A stretch of 59,191 bases of DNA from Lentimicrobiaceae bacterium. Lineage in GTDB: Bacteria > Bacteroidota > Bacteroidia > Bacteroidales > F082. The stretch covers positions 1 to 59,191 of the forward strand of contig JABJIE010000018.1 of NCBI GenBank assembly GCA_018661505.1. The letters are read 5' to 3'. The position numbers and the translations under genes are program-made. The number at the start of each line of letters is the position of its first letter. The stretch's first letter is position 1. The notes beneath the pieces were generated by a model that was not told the origin of the DNA, did no database searches, and saw only the letters and a list, made by a program, of their open reading frames with translations. Of the stretch, positions 47,007-55,021 are shown in pieces.

Positions 47007-49784
47007 CTATCTGTAAATCATTAATTTTTGGAAATATCGTTTCTTTCCATTTTTAATTTCTATGAAATACAAACCCTTATTAAGAGAGGAACTAAGATTA
47101 AAATCATAATCATTTCTGCCCATTTCTGAACTACCTTCAAAAAGAGTTTGAACAAGTTGTCCTCCCATTGTATATAACCTTATGCTTACCTCATCATTTG
47201 TACTATTATTGAATTCCAATGATATGGCAGATACTGCAGGATTTGGATAAACTGATATATTGGAAACTTCCGAATTTTTATTTTCAATAGCATCTATAAT
47301 TGAAAAGTCAAAATAGTTTATGTTGAATGCATCTTGCTGAGCTACAACCTCCATTATGTAGTTACCTTCACTTAGGTATAATTCATTGGTAAAATTTTGC
47401 CATGACTGCCACCCATTTGTTGATGAGTAGTTTATTGATGATGTTATGCTATCATTAAAATTTAGAAGTAGATTACCTCCAGAGTATCCTGAAATTCTTG
47501 CCCTCACTTCATACCAACCATCCTGAAGTACTTCAACAGAATATTTCATCCAGTCACCTGGATCCACATAACCAACATTTAAACCTCCGCCATAATCAGT
47601 ACATGTTTCTGTTTCTACGCCATACATTTCAAAGAAGTTTTCGGCTTGAATAATTCCTGGTATTTCCATTGTACCTCCAGAACCATTAACAGAATTGAAC
47701 ACAAAATAATTCTCCAGGGGTTCAAGTAAAAGAGAGTTTGAGAAAATTCCCGAACCATCGTAAGTCAATGATACATTCTTATCTGACTGCTCAATTTCGC
47801 TGTTTAGATCAAAAATCAAAATAGATTCTTCAGTGGATGATATGTAAATATCACTAATCATATCCTGGATTATATTCCCGTTAATTTTTAAAGTGAAATC
47901 ATCCGTACTGGTTTCCATATTTGTTATGTTATCAGAAAGTGACAAATATATTTTCTGTCCATTCGAACTTGTTGCTGCACAATATGGAAGAAGCTCTGAA
48001 GCATCTGCAGTGCTAGGGAAGTCAATCAATCCATGTTTGTATGCATAAAGAGGGCTGTAATCATTGTCGCCATAATTTATGGGTATTTGATCCATTGATC
48101 TTGGCCAGGTAAGGCTTAATTTCCCAGAAGGTTTATAATCTCCAAAAATAATATCTGCTACTCCTGAGGCTTCTGTTCCTGGAAGCCAGGCAGATATCAT
48201 TGCATCAGTATAAGGCATTATCTCCCCAATAATTCTTGGACGTCCTGTTAGCATAACACATATAATAGGAACTCCTTTTTCTTTTAACGTTTTTACCAGT
48301 TGAACCTGCTGAAATTCTATTTTTAAGTCAGCCTTGTCGCCAGCTCCTTCTGCGTATGGATTTTCTCCAATCACAACAATAATTGCATCAACGGGATCGT
48401 CATAATTTCCATTTTCTGAGAAAATAATTTCACTTGATTCTGAAACTTCATTCAAGCCTTCTAAAATACTTGTTCCTATTGTTATGTTCCCATTTGACCC
48501 CTGCCAAGAAATACTCCATCCTCCACAAGAAGCTCCTATATCATCAGCAAGAGGTCCAGCCACAAGATACTTCATATTGTTTTTATTTAATGGTAGGACA
48601 TCATTTTTAGAATCCAGCAGAACCAATGACTCTCGGACAGCTTGTCTAGCAACATTTCTGTGTTGAGCTGATCCTACTAATGGTATCAAAGATTGATCTG
48701 ACATTGGGCTTTCAAATAGTTCCAAAAGGAATTTTTGTTTGAGAATTCTTCTGACCGCATCATCTATACGTTCTATGCTCACATCGCCATCTTCAACCAA
48801 GCTTTTAAGAATGCTAATAAAAATTAGGTACCTATCGGGTACCATTACCATATCAATTCCTGCATTAATTGCTCTTTTTATGGACTCTCTGTAGTCTTCA
48901 TTTATCTGGTCTACACCTTTCCAATCTGATACAACAAACCCTTCAAACCCCAATTCTTCTTTTAGAACATCTGTGAGAAGGTATTTATGACCATGTAATT
49001 TCTGCCCATTCCAGCTATTGTATGAAGCCATAATTGAACCCACATCTGCATCGATTGCATCTATGTAACCTGCCATGTGAATGCTTCTGAGAATTTCCTC
49101 AGAAACTTGAGTATTTCCCTGGTCAAATCCATTGGTTGTGCCACCATCACCAACAAAGTGCTTTGCACAAGCTAAAATTGTTTCAGCTTTATTTAAACTG
49201 TCACCTTGAAGTCCCATAACTGCTGCATATGCCATTATTTTTTGAATTTCAGCTGTTTCCCCAAAACCTTCATATGTTCTTCCCCACCTTTCATCCCTAG
49301 GCACTGCAATACATGGACTGAAATTCCAATCAATTCCAGTTGCAGAAACTTCTGTTGCTGTGATTTCATTCACTGTTCTTACAAGATCAGGGTTCCAGGT
49401 GCATCCCAATCCGATATTATGCGGAAAAATAACTGCTCCATAAACATTATTGTGGCCATGAACGGCATCAACGCCATAAATAAGTGGTATTCCAAGCCTG
49501 CTCTCAAGAGCTTTTTCTTGATAGCTATCATACATGTTTGCCCATTCAAGTGCGTTATTCGGTGAAGGAGCTGAGCCGCCGCCACTGAGAAGGGAACCCA
49601 AGCTATAATTTGAAATGTCATTTAAACTCTCCAACGCACCTCTTTCTGCCTGAGTCATTTGACCAATTTTCTCGTCCAATGTCATTAGATTTAGCAAACT
49701 GTCTACCTTTTGGTCAATACTAGTTTGCCCTTGACTTGTAATGTATAAAACAAAAAAACTTAAAATCAGATAAGGTCTTCTCAT
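47007..49784 (-). CDS. GH3 enzyme with CBM6 and T9SS sorting domain, first gene of GH operon
   Basis: A 925-aa secreted GH3. Order: signal peptide (to about 19), ExoI-like GH3 (about 20-600; nucleophile Asp287 in VVSDWKGV), SwmB-like module (about 612-700), CBM6 (about 705-830; IIQAENF, GDWMKYSVEV), T9SS type A domain (about 845-925; ISVYPNPA). The GH3 core is close to the 611-aa enzyme two genes downstream, while the C-terminal modules mirror those of the GH5 gene, suggesting module shuffling within the locus. It is first in the operon, behind the direct-repeat site at 49846-49864. Confidence 0.9.
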   Translation of the reverse strand: MRRPYLILSFFVLYITSQGQTSIDQKVDSLLNLMTLDEKIGQMTQAERGALESLNDISNYSLGSLLSGGGSAPSPNNALEWANMYDSYQEKALESRLGIPLIYGVDAVHGHNNVYGAVIFPHNIGLGCTWNPDLVRTVNEITATEVSATGIDWNFSPCIAVPRDERWGRTYEGFGETAEIQKIMAYAAVMGLQGDSLNKAETILACAKHFVGDGGTTNGFDQGNTQVSEEILRSIHMAGYIDAIDADVGSIMASYNSWNGQKLHGHKYLLTDVLKEELGFEGFVVSDWKGVDQINEDYRESIKRAINAGIDMVMVPDRYLIFISILKSLVEDGDVSIERIDDAVRRILKQKFLLELFESPMSDQSLIPLVGSAQHRNVARQAVRESLVLLDSKNDVLPLNKNNMKYLVAGPLADDIGASCGGWSISWQGSNGNITIGTSILEGLNEVSESSEIIFSENGNYDDPVDAIIVVIGENPYAEGAGDKADLKIEFQQVQLVKTLKEKGVPIICVMLTGRPRIIGEIMPYTDAMISAWLPGTEASGVADIIFGDYKPSGKLSLTWPRSMDQIPINYGDNDYSPLYAYKHGLIDFPSTADASELLPYCAATSSNGQKIYLSLSDNITNMETSTDDFTLKINGNIIQDMISDIYISSTEESILIFDLNSEIEQSDKNVSLTYDGSGIFSNSLLLEPLENYFVFNSVNGSGGTMEIPGIIQAENFFEMYGVETETCTDYGGGLNVGYVDPGDWMKYSVEVLQDGWYEVRARISGYSGGNLLLNFNDSITSSINYSSTNGWQSWQNFTNELYLSEGNYIMEVVAQQDAFNINYFDFSIIDAIENKNSEVSNISVYPNPAVSAISLEFNNSTNDEVSIRLYTMGGQLVQTLFEGSSEMGRNDYDFNLSSSLNKGLYFIEIKNGKKRYFQKLMIYR

Positions 49785-49803
49785 GAATTTATTTTTAAGT
49801 CCC

Positions 49804-49811
49804 CAAAAATA
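49804..49811 (-). promoter_or_regulatory. -7 element of the GH operon
   Basis: On the minus strand TATTTTTG fits TAnnTTTG, 20 bp before the GH3 start and 34 bp after the direct-repeat site. No -33 TTTG is present, which would fit an activator-dependent promoter. Confidence 0.5.
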
Positions 49812-49845
49812 GAATAAATCGGTTAAATGTAAACGGGTATTAATT

Positions 49846-49864
49846 ACATCATAAATACATCAAA
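49846..49864 (-). promoter_or_regulatory. Direct-repeat operator candidate (GATGT-N6-GATGT)
   Basis: On the minus strand the site reads TTTGATGTATTTATGATGT. It lies between the divergent GH operon and regulator genes. It matches the two copies before the PKD gene (52922-52940, 52954-52972) at 18 of 19 and 17 of 19 positions. The GATGT repeats are 11 bp apart, one helical turn. Confidence 0.6.
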
Positions 49865-49939
49865 AAAACAAATTAGGAAATTTTAACATACACACTTTAA
49901 AGCTAATTTTATTAATTTAGCCCACGTTTATAATAGGTA

Positions 49940-52819
49940 ATGAAGAAATTAGCAATATTTTTAATTGTACTGAATTTGATTTTATTGAATTCTACATTAT
50001 TTGCACAAATTACAACAATTGGGACTCCCTTCATTGAAAATTACAACCGAGCTGAATATCGCGGAGGAAGTCAAACCTGGGATGTTCAGCAGGGTGTTAA
50101 CGGAATGATGTATTTTGCTAACAATGATGGATTACTAGAATTTGATGGCTCCAATTGGAATATCTACAATTTACCTAATAATACCATTCTTAGATCAATT
50201 GAAAATGGAAATGAAGGAAGGATGTATGCTGGCGGTTTCGATGAGCTTGGTTATTACAATATTGGCTTAATGGGTGGAGCAGAGTATGTTTCACTTACAT
50301 ATTTAATTCCAGAGGAAAGAAAAGATTTTGGTGAAGTCTGGAAAATTTATAATCATCCTGATGGAATTTTCTTTCAGACCATTGATCAGTTGTTCATATA
50401 TAAGGATGATACAATTGAAATTGTTGATGCACCTTCGATTTTTCATTTTTCATACATGGTAAATAATGAGTACTATGTAAATGATATGGAATATGGCCTA
50501 TTGCGATATGCAATGGGAAGTTTGTATCCTCTTAAGGGCGCAGAAAAACTAATAGGAAAAGAGGTATGGGCAATATTACCATTTGAGCGTAAGTTGCTAA
50601 TAGCAACTGCTACTGATGGGTTATATGTTTATAATGGTGATGATATTTATGAATATAAAACAAAATCAACCGAGTTCCTTGAGAAGAATCAGATATACTG
50701 TGCCATAAGACTATCGGGAAACCGATATGCTTTTGGAACCATTCAAAACGGATTACTCATATGCGATAGTGAAGTAGATCCCATAAAATTTATAAATAAA
50801 GAAGATGGATTACAGAACAATACCATACTTTGTTTAGGTTCGGATAACCTGGGTAACTTATGGTTAGGTGCGGATCAGGGGATAGATTATATTCAGGAAA
50901 ACTTACCATTAACTCAAATATCCTACAATTACAATGTTGGAACAGGCTATTGTGCTTTTGTAAAGGATAATAGGGTATACCTTGGTACAAATCAAGGCCT
51001 TCTCACACGTGACCTTGCTAAAATTGGGGATGTTGACTCCAAAAAGATGCAATTAATAGAAGAAACAAAAGGTCAGGTATGGTCACTAAAAGAGATTGAT
51101 GGAACTTTATTTTGTGGTCATAATAATGGGGCCCTAATCATTGAGGACAGCACAGCAAAGTTTATAGGCAATACTCCTGGTTTATGGATGTTTTCAGAGG
51201 TTCCAAATAATCCAAACAAAATTATTGGCGGCACCTATACCGGTCTTGTAACTTATAAAAAAGATAAAGGAAGTTGGAGGTTTGATAAACAGCTTGATGG
51301 GTTTTCTCAATCATCTAGGAAGATGGAATTTGATCCTGATGGTACATTATGGATAACCCATGGTTATAAGGGGATTTATCATGTGTTCTTTAATGATACA
51401 TACGACAGCATTTTATATGTAGAGTTTTTTAATGCCAAGAATGATAATCTTCCAGAAACTGTTTCTAGTGTGGTAAGTCTGAATGGTAAAATATTATTTA
51501 CAACCAATGGTGGTATTTTAGAATACTCAAGCTCAAAAAATAAGTTTTTAATTAATGAGAGGTATAATAATATTTTTAATGGAGAATTCCTTAGAGCAAT
51601 CAAAATGGATATTAAGAACAATCTATGGTATTTTAATAATAGTGAACTTGGAGTTATGAGATATGGGGAGGATGGCAAATATAGAGATGTTACTTTACCC
51701 TTTAAGAAGCTAGATGATAAATTCGTGAGCGGCTTTGAATTTGTTTATCCCTATAACGATGAGAATGTATTTATTGGAACAGAAAAAGGATTTGCGCACT
51801 ATAACCCAAAATATTTTAAAGAATACTCATACGAATTTGAAAGTTATTTTTTGTCAATGCGAACATTTTCACCTGATTCGGTATATAGCTATAATGAATT
51901 GTATAACAATAATATAGAGTTGGCGTTTGCAAATAACAGTGTGGAATTTTCATATTCAGCAAACGATTTCGAGAATACGAGTAAAACACTCTACTCCACA
52001 TTTCTTGAAGGAAATGATAAGGGATGGTCCAAATGGACAAGGCGAAATACCCGAACGTACACAAATTTATTTGAAGGCAAGTATACTTTCAATGTTAAAT
52101 CAAAAAATATCTATGGATCAGTTTCAGAAATTCAAAGTATATCAATAAAAGTAGCACCTCCTTTTATCAGATCTATATTTGCATTTATTATATACCTAGT
52201 AATATTTTTATTAATTGTAGGAATAATAATATTATCTAATCGTAGAAGGTATAAAAGGGAAAGACTGAGAGGGGAAAGAAAACAAAATGAATTATTTCGA
52301 AGAAAAGAAGAGCAACTTCAGAGAGAAAGTCTGGAAACAGAAAAAGAGATAATCAGAATGCGAAATGATAAGCTCAGAGAGACTATGAAGCTTAAGGACA
52401 AGGAGTTAGCGAATTCAACAATGCAAATGCTTCAAAAAAATGAAATGCTTATAACGTTGCGTGATGAATTAAAAGAGCTTGCTAATATGGTAGATTCTGA
52501 AACGCATAAGCATGATGTTATTAGACTTGTGAGAGGTATAAATAAGGAGATTGATAACGAAAAGCAATGGCATGTCTTTGAAACTCATTTTGAAAGTGTT
52601 CATGAAGAATTTTTAAAGAGAATAAAATCAGAGTATCCAAGTTTAACTCCTCGAGAGTTAAAATTATGTGCTTATCTTAGAATGAATATTTCAAGTAAGG
52701 AAATATCTGTTCTAATGAATATTTCCACAAGAGGGGTTGAAATAAGCCGATATCGCTTGCGTAAAAAGCTAAAAATTTCCCGAGAAACCAACCTTACGGA
52801 GTTTATATTGACCTTTTAA
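49940..52819 (+). CDS. Membrane-spanning propeller / Y_Y_Y / LuxR-type transcriptional regulator
   Basis: A 959-aa regulator. Order: signal peptide (about 1-22), two-component-regulator-type beta-propeller repeats (about 30-640; for example GLLEFDGSNWNIY, LWLGADQGIDYI), a Y_Y_Y domain (about 650-735, ending in NVKSKNIYGSVSEIQ), one transmembrane helix (about 740-762), a charged coiled coil (about 765-850), and a C-terminal LuxR-type HTH (LTPRELKLCAYLRMNISSKE, then VEISRYRLRKKL). It lacks histidine kinase and receiver domains, so it senses glycan in the periplasm and binds DNA in one chain. It is divergent from the GH operon. Confidence 0.9.
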   Translation: MKKLAIFLIVLNLILLNSTLFAQITTIGTPFIENYNRAEYRGGSQTWDVQQGVNGMMYFANNDGLLEFDGSNWNIYNLPNNTILRSIENGNEGRMYAGGFDELGYYNIGLMGGAEYVSLTYLIPEERKDFGEVWKIYNHPDGIFFQTIDQLFIYKDDTIEIVDAPSIFHFSYMVNNEYYVNDMEYGLLRYAMGSLYPLKGAEKLIGKEVWAILPFERKLLIATATDGLYVYNGDDIYEYKTKSTEFLEKNQIYCAIRLSGNRYAFGTIQNGLLICDSEVDPIKFINKEDGLQNNTILCLGSDNLGNLWLGADQGIDYIQENLPLTQISYNYNVGTGYCAFVKDNRVYLGTNQGLLTRDLAKIGDVDSKKMQLIEETKGQVWSLKEIDGTLFCGHNNGALIIEDSTAKFIGNTPGLWMFSEVPNNPNKIIGGTYTGLVTYKKDKGSWRFDKQLDGFSQSSRKMEFDPDGTLWITHGYKGIYHVFFNDTYDSILYVEFFNAKNDNLPETVSSVVSLNGKILFTTNGGILEYSSSKNKFLINERYNNIFNGEFLRAIKMDIKNNLWYFNNSELGVMRYGEDGKYRDVTLPFKKLDDKFVSGFEFVYPYNDENVFIGTEKGFAHYNPKYFKEYSYEFESYFLSMRTFSPDSVYSYNELYNNNIELAFANNSVEFSYSANDFENTSKTLYSTFLEGNDKGWSKWTRRNTRTYTNLFEGKYTFNVKSKNIYGSVSEIQSISIKVAPPFIRSIFAFIIYLVIFLLIVGIIILSNRRRYKRERLRGERKQNELFRRKEEQLQRESLETEKEIIRMRNDKLRETMKLKDKELANSTMQMLQKNEMLITLRDELKELANMVDSETHKHDVIRLVRGINKEIDNEKQWHVFETHFESVHEEFLKRIKSEYPSLTPRELKLCAYLRMNISSKEISVLMNISTRGVEISRYRLRKKLKISRETNLTEFILTF

Positions 52820-52921
52820 ACTCTGATGACTTTATTTGTTGGTGAGAATGTAATTGATGTATGATTAGCCCTTTTGGGAAAAATCACATAAGTGTCATAT
52901 AATCAGTAATAAAACCCTTAA

Positions 52922-52940
52922 TTTGATGTAATTATGATGT
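52922..52940 (+). promoter_or_regulatory. Direct-repeat operator candidate, copy 1
   Basis: TTTGATGTAATTATGATGT, with GATGT at 52925 and 52936. Confidence 0.6.
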
Positions 52941-52953
52941 GTTGAAAACTTAA

Positions 52954-52972
52954 TTTGATGTAATTAAGATGT
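52954..52972 (+). promoter_or_regulatory. Direct-repeat operator candidate, copy 2
   Basis: TTTGATGTAATTAAGATGT, with GATGT at 52957 and 52968, 32 bp from copy 1 (three helical turns). Confidence 0.6.
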
Positions 52973-53015
52973 GTTGAAAAACTTGTTATTGGCTATTCTA
53001 TAACATTACTTTGCA

Positions 53016-53023
53016 TACGTTTG
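53016..53023 (+). promoter_or_regulatory. -7 element of PKD lipoprotein gene
   Basis: TACGTTTG fits TAnnTTTG exactly, giving a leader of about 90 nt. A weaker TACTTTG lies 10 bp upstream. Confidence 0.5.
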
Positions 53024-53122
53024 CATGGAAAGAGTGTCTCCAAATAGTAGGATGTGCTCATATGACGTGCAAGCCTAAAGAAACTTTAAAATAAATGTTT
53101 AATTAAATTTAAAAAATTCGTT

Positions 53123-54634
53123 ATGAGAAAAAGTAATTATTTTAAGTGGTTTACTTTGCTAAGTGTTGTTTTTGGTATAACTGCAGTAGTATCGTTCAGT
53201 TCTTGTAAAAAAGATTCTGATGATCCAAATACCGATGACCCGATTGCTTCATTTCAATATAGCATTGATGAATCTAATTGGTTGCAAGTAAGCTTTACTA
53301 ACAACTCTCAAAATGCCACATCTTATTCATGGGATTTTGGCGATGGTTTCAACTCTACTGAAAAAGATGCAACGCATGTTTATGCTGCTGCAGGAGACTA
53401 CATGGTAGCTCTTACAGCCCTAAATGATGCTGGAACTTCCAAGATTTATAGTAAGACCATTACTTTAACTGATCCTAATTCAGCTAAGAAATTGCTTACT
53501 GGTGAAGAATCAAAAACATGGAAACTATTCCGTGAAGGTACAAGTATGTCACTTGGACCAAATCCAGATGACCCGGCTGCATGGTGGCCAGGATTAGAAA
53601 ATGATGGCGCAAGACCGTGTCTTTATGCTCAAACATTTACATTCCATAATGATGGCAAATATGTTTTCAATGATGCAGGCTTTTTCTGGGGTGAATATGG
53701 TGTGTTTGATGGTCAAGATTGGTATGAAACATGTTTTCCAGCAGAAGCTGAATACATGATTAACAAAGATGGTGATGATGTAAGTGCATGGTTATCAGGT
53801 GAGCATACGTTCACATACGATCCATCAACAGGAACTGTAACTCTTGATGGCGACGGTGCTTGGATAGGTATTCCTAAATTAGGGCCAGCCGGTGAAACTA
53901 CCGTTCCGCTTACAAGTACTTCTTTCAACGTTGATATAGTGGCAGGAGAAGGTTATGATTTAATGACATTATCATTCAATTATGCAGATGCTGGCTTCTG
54001 GTTATTCCAATATGTATCATATCATGATCCTTCATTGGAACCAGATATTGTAACAATTCAACCTCCTTACGGAGAAGATTTACCTGACTTAACTCCTGAA
54101 GAAATGTGGAACACATTCGAAACTAGCACTAGCTGGGAAGTTCTAGATACTGCTGGTGTTTATCCTGGTTTAGGTCAAGCTGCCAATGGTGGTATGTCAT
54201 TTACAATGGATGTTGCTGACCCAGCTGGAGCTGGAGTAAATGTTGGACAGTATGATAGAGCAGGAACTTATCAAGAGCTTCAGTTTATGATGCAAAATGA
54301 TATTCAATTTGATAACTTTACAACAGTTTCAGTTGATGTATATGTTCCAAGTAGCAATGATTATTCAGGTACCTTAACTAAAGGTATTGGTGTTATCATA
54401 GGAGAGGCTAGCCAAACAGAAGGTTGGTGGAATGGTCACATTCAATATGATGCTGAAGCTACAGTAATGGATGAGTGGGTAACATACACATGGAACCTAG
54501 ATGAGCCAACTAGTGGCCCTGGAGGTTATACTCCATTTACTAGAACAGATCTTGATTTCTTTGCCATATCAATTGGTGGAGGTGGTCATGAGGCTGAAGG
54601 AACATTTTATGTTCGCAATTTTACGTTTAATTAA
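53123..54634 (+). CDS. PKD-domain surface glycan-binding lipoprotein candidate
   Basis: A 503-aa lipoprotein (Cys28 in SFSSCKKDSD, with acidic residues after Cys that fit surface export). A PKD domain occupies about 40-115 (SYSWDFGDG, AAGDYMVALTALN). A middle domain (about 120-310) and a C-terminal beta-sandwich (about 325-503) resembling a carbohydrate-binding fold follow. PKD-containing lipoproteins occur in laminarin-type loci of marine Bacteroidota. It lies upstream of susC with a terminator-like hairpin between. No enzymatic motif is seen; glycan binding is inferred. Confidence 0.75.
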   Translation: MRKSNYFKWFTLLSVVFGITAVVSFSSCKKDSDDPNTDDPIASFQYSIDESNWLQVSFTNNSQNATSYSWDFGDGFNSTEKDATHVYAAAGDYMVALTALNDAGTSKIYSKTITLTDPNSAKKLLTGEESKTWKLFREGTSMSLGPNPDDPAAWWPGLENDGARPCLYAQTFTFHNDGKYVFNDAGFFWGEYGVFDGQDWYETCFPAEAEYMINKDGDDVSAWLSGEHTFTYDPSTGTVTLDGDGAWIGIPKLGPAGETTVPLTSTSFNVDIVAGEGYDLMTLSFNYADAGFWLFQYVSYHDPSLEPDIVTIQPPYGEDLPDLTPEEMWNTFETSTSWEVLDTAGVYPGLGQAANGGMSFTMDVADPAGAGVNVGQYDRAGTYQELQFMMQNDIQFDNFTTVSVDVYVPSSNDYSGTLTKGIGVIIGEASQTEGWWNGHIQYDAEATVMDEWVTYTWNLDEPTSGPGGYTPFTRTDLDFFAISIGGGGHEAEGTFYVRNFTFN

Positions 54635-55021
54635 TATTTTATTTGGTTAATTTAGTATAAGCAACATTAGTCCTTGCATGGACTAGTGTTGCTTACTTTT
54701 AACATTTTCAGAAGAAAAAAATGATAAATAATTTATTACTTGTTTATTCCAACAAAGTAGAGCCAATTCATACTGGTTTATTTAATCAAGTAAATGTATT
54801 TCATCCTTATAATCACTCTGGATATTTTAATATTAATAACCTAAATACCAAAGAAATTAATCCCTTTCCAATTAGTCATTTTGGAGACTATAAGTCCTCA
54901 TCTTTTCCTTATCATTTTTTTAAGCTAGCGAAGAGAAATAATAAAAAAATCAAATCAAATTAAATACTATTATGACTTTCATAAATTGTCAAAAAATTAT
55001 AAATATCTAATAACCTATAAT
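54635..55021. other. Gap between PKD lipoprotein and susC
   Basis: This 387-bp gap contains the hairpin at 54661-54692. An open frame of 80 codons (54721-54963) has no family likeness and an AT-rich, Asn/Lys-rich composition like random sequence, so it is not called as a gene. No TAnnTTTG element or GATGT repeat is seen. Confidence 0.5.
54661..54700 (+). terminator. Hairpin after PKD lipoprotein gene
   Basis: GCAACATTAGTCC pairs with GGACTAGTGTTGC over a TTGCAT loop (13-bp stem, one G-U). A weak T-rich tail follows. It may end the PKD transcript or reduce read-through into susC, so that lipoprotein and transporter are made in different amounts. Confidence 0.75.

Larger units (their letters stand above)
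52917..52980 (+). repeat. Two tandem 32-bp repeats
   Basis: Units 52917-52948 and 52949-52980 are identical except for one base (T/A at the 15th base of the core). Each contains one GATGT-N6-GATGT site, so the duplication has doubled an operator. Confidence 0.9.
52820..53122. other. Upstream regulatory region of PKD lipoprotein gene
   Basis: No gene is seen in these 303 bp. The region holds the 32-bp tandem repeat with two direct-repeat sites and the TACGTTTG -7 element. A half-like TTGATGTA also occurs at about 52853-52860. Confidence 0.6.

Noticed and set aside
52917-52980. Tandem 32-bp repeats as a CRISPR array
   Set aside because: The units are directly adjacent with no spacers and no cas genes are present; they are a tandem duplication carrying operator-like sites.
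54721-54963. 80-codon open frame between the PKD gene and susC
   Set aside because: No family likeness, no signal, composition like AT-rich non-coding DNA; left as part of the intergenic region.
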